From an uncultured Oscillospiraceae bacterium (lineage in GTDB: Bacteria; Bacillota; Clostridia; Oscillospirales; Oscillospiraceae): a stretch of DNA of 36,751 bases. The DNA is taken from the NCBI GenBank assembly GCA_905234575.1, contig CAJOIG010000001.1, positions 1-36,751 of the forward strand. Direction: 5' to 3'. Both the position numbers and the translations under genes were made by a program. Each line of letters opens with the position of its first letter. Position 1 is the first letter of the stretch. The notes beneath the pieces were generated by a model. The model did no database searches. It was given only the letters and a program-made list of their open reading frames with translations, and was not told the DNA's origin. Positions 30,439 through 36,751 of the stretch are shown here, one piece after another.

Positions 30439-32667
30439 ATGGAAAACCGCATTTTCATCGGCTCGCCGACCGAGCCGGACTGGTACTTCGACAACGACAG
30501 TCTGTGGGAGGCGGACGTGGAGCAGAACGTCGGCCTCGTGGGCCAGAACCTGAGCATCGACAGCTTCACGGCCGAGGTGTCCCCCGACGAGGCGGAGCTG
30601 CACGACCTCTATCGCTTCCGGTCCTCCGACGGCCATGAGATCACAGACGCGGCCGGGCAGCTCGTCGTCCTCGACATCGGCGAGGGCACGAACGTCTCGC
30701 CCCTCGTCACCCTGGAGCACGGCACGCCGGTGTGGTACTACCAGGACCAGGAGCTCATCGGAAAATTCTACATCGACAGCGTGGAGCGCACCGGGCGCAG
30801 CCGGTACCGCCTCAACTGCGTCTCCGCCATCGGGCTGCTCGCAGACACCGATCACGGCGGCGGGCTTTTTCTCGCCTCCACCTTCGGCGCGGTGCTCACG
30901 CACATCCTGGCGGCGGGGGTGCACGGCACGGGGGATCCCATCATCGACTATGCCATCGACGACGACGTGGCGGAGCTGCCCGTCTCGGGCTGGCTCCCCC
31001 ACGACACCAAGCGGAACAACCTCTACCGGCTGATCTTTGCCACCGGCGTGAACATTGTGAAAAACGCGGACGGCAACCCGCGCTTCACCTTCCTCTACCC
31101 GGCCGGGTCGATGGCCCGGCCCATCGATCCGGAGCGCGTCTACGACGAGGGCTCCGTGGCCTACGAGACGCCGTACAAGCGCGTCGTCGTGCTGGAGCAT
31201 ACCTACACGCCCCTCGCGGACGAGGCGCCCGTCACGCTCTTCGACAACGCCGAGGGCGAGCCCGTCACCGCGGCGGAGGTGTGGTTCGACCGGGCGCCCG
31301 TCGATGTGTCCACCCTGGATACATCCGGCACGCTGACCGTCGTATCGGCCACGGAAAACAGCGCGGTGCTCTCCGGCAGCGGCAAGCTCACGGGCGTGCC
31401 CTACCTCCACGACACCCGAGGCGTCAGCCTGGGCGATCCGACGGCCCCCGAGGAGAAGACCATTCGCGTCGAGGATTCCACCTTTACGAACGTCCTCAAC
31501 TCCGGGAACCTGCTCAACCGGCTCTATGCCTTCTACTGCCCGGCGGACTACATCCAGAGGATCACGAACGGCATCGTATGGGACGGGGAGCGCTGCGGGA
31601 AGGTCTACGCCTTCCCGGATCCCTTCGACGGCGCGGCCACGGCCTTCCTCGCGCGGATGCAGATCACCGCCTCCGCCGTCAACAAGGCCGTATGCGAGTG
31701 GTACGGAGACTACGCCCCCGCCGGACAGGCAGGGCTTTACCAGCACGTCGCCGTCCTGGTCCCCGTCTGGGACGAGGAGAACGAGGAATGGGTCTATGAC
31801 GGCGATTGGACCGTGCCGGAGGGCGTGACGGAGTTCAAGGCCGTCCTGATCGGCGGAGGGACCGGCGGCGGCTCCGGCCTGCCGGGCGCGAACGGCCAGG
31901 ACGCCTACACCCACGTGAACGTCGCCTCGGACGCCGACATCTCCGGGATGTGGTACGGCGCGGAGGGCGGCGATGGCGGCGCAGGAGGCGCAGGAGGCGC
32001 GCCTGCGCGCGTCAAGGTCGTCACCGTATCCGACGCCGTCCCCGGCGCTTCCTACAGCTACACCCTCGGCCAGGGCGGCCAGGGCGGCGCGGCGACAGGC
32101 TTTCGCCCAGACACGGAGGACGAGCTGCGGGCGGCGCTGCGGGCCGAGGACCCGGACACGGAATACACCGCGGAGGAGATCGCCGCCATGCTTGCGGAGG
32201 AGCAGGCGCTCTCCGACTGGGCCGGCAGCCCGAACGCCGGGAGCGCGGGCTCGGCCTCCACACTCTCGGACGGGACGAACACCTGGAGCACGGCAGACGC
32301 GGACGGCGCGGTCCCCGCGGGCGGCGTCTATGAGCCCATCGGCGGAGAGTATTTCGCGCTGCCGGGCAAGTCCGGCGTCCGGGGCGGCAAGGGTGGCGCT
32401 CGGAAGGTGCAGAGCGGTGAGACCTACAACTGGGTCACCGACGGGGAGAGCGTGAGCGTCCCTGCCGGGGCCGACATCATCGATTACAGAGGTGGACGGA
32501 CCGGCACAGCCAAGGTAAGTGTCTCCGGTCTGCCGGAGGCAAAGCTCACCATCTACGGTGGCAACGGTGCCGGGGCCGCAGTGGGGCTGGACCGGGCCGA
32601 GCACGAACACATGGACGGCGGCAGTGACGCCGCAGCGACCTGGGAGGTGGTAGAGGATGGCACATAA
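30439..32667 (+). CDS. Tail hub/tip protein with C-terminal glycine-rich adhesin domain
   Basis: 742 residues. The N-terminal 450 or so look like a tail-hub part (FIGSPTEPDWYFDND; KFYIDSVERTGRSRYRLNCV; LTHILAAG). From about residue 465 come DGDWTVPEGVTEFKAVLIGGG, a known opening of glycine-rich phage tip domains, then a GGDGGAGGAGGAP run and other Gly patches. These glycine-rich sandwiches mediate receptor binding. It overlaps the next gene by 11 bases. Confidence 0.87.
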   Translation: MENRIFIGSPTEPDWYFDNDSLWEADVEQNVGLVGQNLSIDSFTAEVSPDEAELHDLYRFRSSDGHEITDAAGQLVVLDIGEGTNVSPLVTLEHGTPVWYYQDQELIGKFYIDSVERTGRSRYRLNCVSAIGLLADTDHGGGLFLASTFGAVLTHILAAGVHGTGDPIIDYAIDDDVAELPVSGWLPHDTKRNNLYRLIFATGVNIVKNADGNPRFTFLYPAGSMARPIDPERVYDEGSVAYETPYKRVVVLEHTYTPLADEAPVTLFDNAEGEPVTAAEVWFDRAPVDVSTLDTSGTLTVVSATENSAVLSGSGKLTGVPYLHDTRGVSLGDPTAPEEKTIRVEDSTFTNVLNSGNLLNRLYAFYCPADYIQRITNGIVWDGERCGKVYAFPDPFDGAATAFLARMQITASAVNKAVCEWYGDYAPAGQAGLYQHVAVLVPVWDEENEEWVYDGDWTVPEGVTEFKAVLIGGGTGGGSGLPGANGQDAYTHVNVASDADISGMWYGAEGGDGGAGGAGGAPARVKVVTVSDAVPGASYSYTLGQGGQGGAATGFRPDTEDELRAALRAEDPDTEYTAEEIAAMLAEEQALSDWAGSPNAGSAGSASTLSDGTNTWSTADADGAVPAGGVYEPIGGEYFALPGKSGVRGGKGGARKVQSGETYNWVTDGESVSVPAGADIIDYRGGRTGTAKVSVSGLPEAKLTIYGGNGAGAAVGLDRAEHEHMDGGSDAAATWEVVEDGT

Positions 32668-33766
32668 CGAGAGCGGGCTCATGAGCCTGGACACCCGGAC
32701 CTATGGGCTGGGGGGTTACATCTTCGGCCTGTCCGCCCAGGTGGGGGACAGCTCCACCACCTGCATCGTGACATGCACCCACGAGGGTCAGGCGGCTATG
32801 CGGCGGCAGACCATCAACGGAAAGGCCGAGGGCTGGTATGTGGAGGCCGACGAGACCGAGGCAACAGTATATGCTAAAATTAGAATTGAGGCCCAGGAAG
32901 CTGATACAGGCGGCATTGTAAAGCCTGTGCCGAAAGCGTCAACGGTGCATTTAGCAAGAGGACCAATTACAGCAGGTAATTATGCGGATGAAATATGGCT
33001 AACAGCAGATGCTGTAACGGCTCAACGATATGATAACAACAAGAGGCATTGGGCTGTTATGGCTTCCTCAAACCCAAACAGTACATATCATTACTTAGAA
33101 AAAAGGAATGGCAATGTAACCACAGATCAAGACTATCCTCTGAATTCATCATACACCTTAAATGGATTAACAGTTTATTACTCAGTGGATACCTTTGGAT
33201 GGGCACGCGAAATCATTGTTTGTGAACCTGTAGAAGCACAGGGTAACAATCCTAAATATGGTGGGATTGCATGGGAGATGATTTATGGTCGAAGTGAAGC
33301 AGAGGATGGAGACAAACTTGTTGCCCGTTTTGCCATTGAGCTGGCGGAGGCGGACGGTGGTCCCGAGGGCGGATGGATCGGTCCCGGCGGCGGATGGATC
33401 GAGCCCAGCGGCGTGTGGGACGAGCCGGGGGATGTGGACTACGACTGGGAGCCGGGAGACCCCACCCACACCCTGCGGCTCAACGTCACCGGAGCCCTCT
33501 CCGGGAGGCACAATGATCCGGTGGAGGATCCCAGTTATTCCTATACCCCCTACGACCAGGACAGCGTGCCGGGCTACGGATGCGGCGGAGACGGCGGCCA
33601 CGGGGGCGGCGGGGGCGCAGGAGCGTCCACGGTCATCGTGCGGCAGTTTGCCACGGGCAAGGCCAAGTCCAAAGAGATCACCGCGCTCGCCCGACGCCAT
33701 GGCTATGGCTCCGGCGGCGGCAAGGGCGGCAAGGGCGGCGACGGGATCATCCTGATCTACTACTGA
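32657..33766 (+). CDS. Glycine-rich tail adhesin / fibre protein, mosaic
   Basis: 369 residues. N-terminal 70 residues continue the previous protein's style; the middle (about 70-225; DNA about 32866-33330) is far richer in A+T and uses codons unlike the flanks; the C-terminal part has GGWIGPGGGWIEPSG, a GCGGDGGHGGGGGAGAS run and the end GGKGGDGIILIYY, typical of glycine-rich tail tips. The middle is probably a swapped receptor-binding segment. Confidence 0.83.
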   Translation: MAHNESGLMSLDTRTYGLGGYIFGLSAQVGDSSTTCIVTCTHEGQAAMRRQTINGKAEGWYVEADETEATVYAKIRIEAQEADTGGIVKPVPKASTVHLARGPITAGNYADEIWLTADAVTAQRYDNNKRHWAVMASSNPNSTYHYLEKRNGNVTTDQDYPLNSSYTLNGLTVYYSVDTFGWAREIIVCEPVEAQGNNPKYGGIAWEMIYGRSEAEDGDKLVARFAIELAEADGGPEGGWIGPGGGWIEPSGVWDEPGDVDYDWEPGDPTHTLRLNVTGALSGRHNDPVEDPSYSYTPYDQDSVPGYGCGGDGGHGGGGGAGASTVIVRQFATGKAKSKEITALARRHGYGSGGGKGGKGGDGIILIYY

Positions 33767-33778
33767 GGAGGCACACCC

Positions 33779-33958
33779 ATGGCTGATACGATCCGGGCCC
33801 CGCAGACGGGGCGGCAGCTCGACCGGGATCTCCGGGCGATCTATCAGGCTGAGACCACCGACAACGACGGCCTCATCCTCTACATCCGACACGGCGAGCT
33901 TGCCTTTGACACCGAGGAAAATCTTTTCACGGTCACACCACTGACACAGGAGGACTGA
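33779..33958 (+). CDS. Hypothetical 59-residue tail-region protein
   Basis: ATG after GAGGAGG, product MADTIRAPQTGRQLDRDL to the end LTQED, beta-rich second half (LILYIRHGELAF). Two bases stand between its stop and the next ATG. Typical of small accessory tail-fibre proteins; function unknown. Confidence 0.75.
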   Translation: MADTIRAPQTGRQLDRDLRAIYQAETTDNDGLILYIRHGELAFDTEENLFTVTPLTQED

Positions 33959-33959
33959 C

Positions 33960-34715
33960 ATGGCAAATACATATTATGACTCTGAGCTCACCGGCGAGCA
34001 GATCGAGGCCGCGCTGCAGGCTATCGACGGCGTGATTGCCCCGGCGAACAACAACAAGGTCCTCGCGATCGCGAACGGGAAGCTCGTCGCCCGCAGCGTC
34101 CAGTGGGGCGGGGAGAGCGCGGTCCTCGAGCCACTGTCTGTCACCGCGAACGGGGATTACTATCCCGGCTCCGGCGTGGACGGCTTCGACGAGGTCCATG
34201 TCGCCGTGTCGGGTGGCTACCCGGAGCCAACAGGTACAATCCAGATCACCCAAAATGGGACAGTCAATGTCAAGGACTACGCTGAGGCCAATGTCCAAGT
34301 ATCCGGTGGTGGAGCAGTTGTCCAGCCTCTGAGCGTTACAGCAAACGGCACATATAATCCTCCAAGCGGCGTGGATGGGTATTCCCCTGTGACGGTAAGT
34401 GTCCCTGGCGGGGGAGGATCGTCTGTCCTGCTCATGGAGCATGGACAGGTATCAGATACCTCGAATTACATGACCGCGTATTTTGACGAGCCCATCAACT
34501 TCTCGAGCTATGACGTGATCCTCGTCATCCTGTATGAGGGGACCGGGCAGCATAAAGGTGGGACAAATATGGCCGGAACCTTTTATATTGAGAGGAATTC
34601 TTACTCTTCTGGGGCATTTTACAGAATGGCAATATCCACAACATCCATAGCCTGTACGCAATACTCCGGGAATTACCTCAATCTATATGTAGACGTATAC
34701 GGCATTACAATGTAA
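33960..34715 (+). CDS. Tail appendage protein with ENGTY-type repeats
   Basis: 251 residues. Three related beta units: LEPLSVTANGDYYPGSGVDG, an ITQNGTVNVKDYAEANVQV unit and VVQPLSVTANGTYNPPSGVD, a repeat common in Firmicute phage fibres. The last 95 residues (from about 34450) are more A+T-rich and look like a separate carbohydrate-binding tip. Upstream AGGAGG. Confidence 0.85.
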   Translation: MANTYYDSELTGEQIEAALQAIDGVIAPANNNKVLAIANGKLVARSVQWGGESAVLEPLSVTANGDYYPGSGVDGFDEVHVAVSGGYPEPTGTIQITQNGTVNVKDYAEANVQVSGGGAVVQPLSVTANGTYNPPSGVDGYSPVTVSVPGGGGSSVLLMEHGQVSDTSNYMTAYFDEPINFSSYDVILVILYEGTGQHKGGTNMAGTFYIERNSYSSGAFYRMAISTTSIACTQYSGNYLNLYVDVYGITM

Positions 34716-34729
34716 CGGAGAACACGACA

Positions 34730-34798
34730 ATGGAAACGAAATTTCTGGAGATCAAGGCGGCGGTGACGGCGTTCTTCGCCCTGACAAAAATGCTATAA
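34730..34798 (+). pseudogene. Holin remnant (N-terminal 22 residues)
   Basis: Reads METKFLEIKAAVTAFFAL and stops at TKML. This resembles the N terminus of toxin-secretion/lysis holins, whose membrane spans should follow but are absent. The tail end after TAFFAL is abruptly A+T-rich. A deletion has probably removed the rest. Confidence 0.55.
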
Positions 34799-34887
34799 AT
34801 ACTACAAAGGAGGCATGTAAACATGAAACACTTAACCATCATTGGTAGTTAACATGAGTGAAAATACCATACAAGGAGGATAAAACG
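34799..34887 (+). other. Short gap with two mini-ORFs
   Basis: Two tiny frames each with a ribosome site: 34823-34852 (MKHLTIIGS) and 34855-34884 (MSENTIQGG). They may be debris of the deleted genes or leader peptides that adjust holin translation. Confidence 0.35.
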
Positions 34888-35088
34888 ATGAAAAACACGA
34901 AATGGACTTGGTGGAAAGCTGCGGGCATCCGCGCCATCAAGACCGTCGCCCAGACCGCCGTCGCCACCATCGGCACGAGTGCCGTCATGGGGGACGTGAA
35001 CTGGATCGCGGTCGGCAGCGCGTCGCTGCTGGCGGGCATCCTGAGCCTTCTGACGAGCATCGCGGGATTACCCGAGGTGGACGGATGA
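34888..35088 (+). CDS. Phage r1t-type holin
   Basis: 66 residues: KWTWWKAAGIRAIKTVAQTA, then a DVNWIAVGSASLLAGILSLL stretch and end AGLPEV. Two membrane spans; a pattern I recall for the r1t holin family. It would permeabilise the membrane and let endolysin out. GGAGGATAAAACG before the ATG. Confidence 0.88.
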   Translation: MKNTKWTWWKAAGIRAIKTVAQTAVATIGTSAVMGDVNWIAVGSASLLAGILSLLTSIAGLPEVDG

Positions 35089-35339
35089 GCGACGCGGTCA
35101 TGGCAGCCCTCGTTACGGGCGGGGTGTCTCTGATCGGCACGATCATCACCGTACTGGCAACGAACCACAAGACGGCGGCGGAGATGCGCGTTTCCCAGGC
35201 CGTGACGGACACCAAGATCGAGGAGCTGACGCGGGAGGTCCGCCTGCACAATGACTTCGCGCAGCGGATCCCCGTGCTGCAGGAGCAGATCAAGGTCGCA
35301 AATCACCGCATCGATGACCTGGAGCATCAGGCGTCATAG
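35085..35339 (+). CDS. Membrane-anchored coiled-coil protein of the lysis cassette
   Basis: 84 residues: one membrane helix (AALVTGGVSLIGTIITVLA) then a long charged helix from about 30 to the end. It resembles XhlA/DUF7365-like small proteins beside holins. ATGA coupling to the holin. May tune lysis timing. Confidence 0.8.
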   Translation: MSDAVMAALVTGGVSLIGTIITVLATNHKTAAEMRVSQAVTDTKIEELTREVRLHNDFAQRIPVLQEQIKVANHRIDDLEHQAS

Positions 35340-35350
35340 GAGGACAAGCC

Positions 35351-36073
35351 ATGGGAATGCTGATCCCTAAGACCGCAAACTGCGGGACCCTGGGAGACTG
35401 GGCGAAGGCCAGCGGCTGCTTTGTGCCGTACACGCAGATGTCCCAGCCGGGGGACCTGGTCCTCTTCGACTTCAAGGGCACCCACAAATGGCGGGACCAC
35501 GTGGGCATCGTCGTCGCCCAGACCGGGGACACGCTCTCCACCATCGAGGGCAACACCTCCGTCACCTCGGACGACAACGGCGGCGCGGTCATGCGCCGGA
35601 CGCGGTACATATCCCAGGTGACGGGCTTTGTCCGGCCGAAGTGGACAAGCACCCAGACCGCCCAGAAGGCCCTCGCCATCGCCGCGGCGGAGGTGGGGAC
35701 CAAAGAGAGCCCGGCAGGCTCGAACAATGTCAAGTACAACACCTGGTTCTATGGCCGGACCGTATCCGGCAGCGCATATCCCTGGTGCATGGCGTTCATC
35801 GCGTGGTTGTTTGCGGTACTGGCGAGGGAGATCGACACGGGAGGAGGGACATGCATGGTCACGGCAAAGGTGCTGCGGAAGGGCTCGACGGAATCCGCGG
35901 TGAAGAAGCTGCAGATCCTGCTGATCGGGCTTGGCTATGACTGCGGCCCGGACGGAGCCGACGGCGTCTTCGGCGCGAACACCCTAGCCGCCGTGAAGCG
36001 CTTCCAGGCCGCGAACGGCCTCACGGCGGACGGCATCGTCGGCAGCGCAACGTGGGGCGCTCTGATCGGATGA
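35351..36073 (+). CDS. Endolysin with rearranged (circularly permuted) CHAP domain and peptidoglycan-binding domain
   Basis: 240 residues. In ordinary CHAP endolysins of this type the half with AAAEVGTKESPAGSNNVKY and the catalytic Cys (YPWCMAF) comes first, and the half with DH and EGN follows. Here the order is reversed: residues 1-98 carry PGDLVLFDF, DHVGIVV (H50) and EGNTS (E66, N68), and residues 101-158 carry the Cys half (C146). Residues 168-240 form a peptidoglycan-binding domain (VKKLQILLIGLGYDCGPDG, with a GVFGANTLAAVKRFQ stretch). GGAGGACAAGCC before the ATG shows an intact start. It should cut peptidoglycan if the permuted fold is active. Confidence 0.85.
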   Translation: MGMLIPKTANCGTLGDWAKASGCFVPYTQMSQPGDLVLFDFKGTHKWRDHVGIVVAQTGDTLSTIEGNTSVTSDDNGGAVMRRTRYISQVTGFVRPKWTSTQTAQKALAIAAAEVGTKESPAGSNNVKYNTWFYGRTVSGSAYPWCMAFIAWLFAVLAREIDTGGGTCMVTAKVLRKGSTESAVKKLQILLIGLGYDCGPDGADGVFGANTLAAVKRFQAANGLTADGIVGSATWGALIG

Positions 36074-36198
36074 GCGCGCTGAAGGCTGTGCTGCTCGTGC
36101 TGCTGGGGATCGCCCTGGGGATCGCGGCGGTGATCGTCTGGATCATCGGATCCATCCGCCGGCAGCACCGGGAGCAGGGCAGCGGCATAAGCGATTAG
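36070..36198 (+). CDS. 42-residue membrane protein after endolysin
   Basis: ATGA-coupled to endolysin. One long hydrophobic helix (LKAVLLVLLGIALGIAAVIV, then WII), then a basic tail. Role unknown; possibly a lysis helper. Confidence 0.7.
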   Translation: MSALKAVLLVLLGIALGIAAVIVWIIGSIRRQHREQGSGISD

Positions 36199-36207
36199 GA
36201 GGCGGAC

Positions 36208-36408
36208 ATGCGATACATTCTTGCCGGCCTGATGGTGGCAGCGCTCCTCCTGGGCGCAGCGCTGGGGCTCATGGCCCACGAGCTGGACCGAGATCTCGCG
36301 CCGGTCCCTACGTCGTCGCCGACCTACTGGCACTACCTGGACGCCGTCGCGCCCCGCGAGGACACGGCGCACTACTACTACGGCGACGCGATCGGGGACT
36401 TTCCGTGA
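36208..36408 (+). CDS. Small secreted or membrane protein, last phage gene
   Basis: 66 residues with an N-terminal hydrophobic segment (ILAGLMVAALLLGAALGLMA) and a 40-residue outside part rich in Tyr, His and Pro. AGGAGG before the ATG. Next to attR, a common place for lysogenic-conversion genes, but it also follows the lysis genes. Function unknown. Confidence 0.7.
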   Translation: MRYILAGLMVAALLLGAALGLMAHELDRDLAPVPTSSPTYWHYLDAVAPREDTAHYYYGDAIGDFP

Positions 36409-36420
36409 GTTCCGCGATTA

Positions 36421-36465
36421 AAATGGGGTACGCCATGGGGTAATTTTTGAGCATCCTTACCCCGT
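36421..36465. repeat. integrase arm-type repeats, right (P' arm)
   Basis: AAATGGGGTA at 36421-36430, CCATGGGGTA at 36433-36442 and an inverted GGGGTA at 36458-36463. Together with the left-arm copies these make a set of repeats found only at the prophage ends. Confidence 0.7.
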
Positions 36466-36486
36466 CGGCCCGAAAAACGGACATAG

Positions 36487-36523
36487 AAAAAGCCTGCAAT
36501 CCCTTGTGATTGCAGGCTTTTTT
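36487..36523. terminator. bidirectional terminator, phage-supplied, ending tRNA-Thr
   Basis: Arms 36492-36500 (GCCTGCAAT) and 36509-36517, with A5 on the left and T6 on the right. It differs from the terminator next to attL, showing that the phage brought its own tRNA 3' flank. Confidence 0.86.
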
Positions 36524-36571
36524 CGCTGGAGCTAGTGGGGAGACTCGAACTCCCGACCTGCTGATTACGAA
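36520..36571. other. attR: phage-supplied tRNA-Thr 3' part
   Basis: Matches 1743-1794 at 48 of 52 positions. The 18-bp core at 36554-36571 is identical. This copy completes the functional tRNA gene. Confidence 0.9.
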
Positions 36572-36602
36572 TCAGCTGCTCTACCGACTGAGCTACACTA
36601 GC
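36527..36602 (-). tRNA. tRNA-Thr (anticodon CGU)
   Basis: A full cloverleaf on the minus strand: 7-bp acceptor GCTAGTG/CACTAGC, D stem GCTC/GAGC, anticodon stem GCTGA/TCAGC with loop TTCGTAA (anticodon CGT for codon ACG), T stem GGGAG/CTCCC with loop TTCGAGT, and an encoded CCA. The discriminator is T. It is the phage integration target, rebuilt at attR. Confidence 0.97.
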
Positions 36603-36612
36603 AAGCTAAAAT

Positions 36613-36641
36613 ATAATAGCACAGCCGGAGTTCCAAGTCAA
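36613..36641 (-). promoter_or_regulatory. tRNA-Thr promoter
   Basis: On the minus strand TTGACT (36636-36641) and TATTAT (36613-36618) with a 17-bp spacer, about 11 bases before the tRNA 5' end. A strong sigma-A promoter in the host flank. Beyond it (36642-36751) I see no gene. Confidence 0.86.
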
Positions 36642-36751
36642 CAAAAAAATCATGCAGACGCCCGACAATTACCTTTTGTAATATTCCGCGCAATTTGCAG
36701 CAAAGCGAACGGATTATGCATTTTGGGGCGTCAAACCCTTCCACTTTCTTC

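Noticed and set aside
32657..34715. Diversity-generating retroelement acting on the tail genes
   Set aside because: No reverse transcriptase gene and no template repeat were seen in the window; the base shift is better explained by recombination.
34823..34884. Toxin-antitoxin pair in the two mini-ORFs
   Set aside because: Each is only nine codons, without hydrophobic or catalytic features; more likely debris or leaders.

Overview
The window is an almost complete tailed-phage prophage of about 34.8 kb, integrated in a tRNA-Thr(CGU) gene of a high-G+C Firmicute. An intestinal clostridium of the Oscillospiraceae type fits best. That host guess rests on a tryptophan-type T-box riboswitch, strong GGAGG ribosome sites, high G+C with GGC/CTG/GCC-rich codons, and the style of the phage proteins. 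Host DNA is visible at both ends. On the left is a T-box (TGG specifier at 6-8) controlling a lone trpB of the TrpB2 type. On the right is the intact tRNA-Thr gene on the minus strand, with its promoter at the window edge.

The prophage runs from attL (1743-1794) to attR (36520-36571). A leftward lysogeny module (1956-5352) holds a tyrosine integrase, two small membrane proteins, an exonuclease-BRCT protein and a cI-like repressor. The three middle genes lie between two identical 17-bp palindromes. A divergent control region (5360-5510) has three matching 15-bp operators over a rightward promoter. The rightward early operon (5629-16431) carries small regulators, a Gly-Tyr-Ser-Asp repeat protein, a replication initiator with five 15-bp iterons inside its gene, a DnaB-type helicase ending in an SSB-like tip, ParA and ParB, an ASCH protein and an HUH-endonuclease-like protein whose GTG start sits in a hairpin. 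A strong terminator (16415-16466) closes this block.

The late region (16488-36408) encodes HNH nuclease, small terminase, an adenine methyltransferase-like protein, a GT-B glycosyltransferase, large terminase, head-closure and tail-joining proteins, ClpP-type protease, HK97-type portal and capsid, connector, major tail protein, tail chaperones joined by a -1 frameshift (AAACCCT, 27235-27241), tape measure, tail hub and glycine-rich adhesins. The lysis cassette has a decayed first holin, an r1t-like holin, a membrane coiled-coil protein and an endolysin whose CHAP domain appears circularly permuted. This is a siphovirus plan, with a reordered head module and a ParAB system that may point to a plasmid-like phase or ancestry.

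The points most worth a second look are the permuted endolysin, the palindrome-bracketed exonuclease/membrane cassette, the phage-supplied replacement of the tRNA-Thr T arm, the methyltransferase-glycosyltransferase pair between the terminase genes, the HUH gene with a structured start, and the iteron origin. No database search was possible; family names come from motifs and remembered family features.
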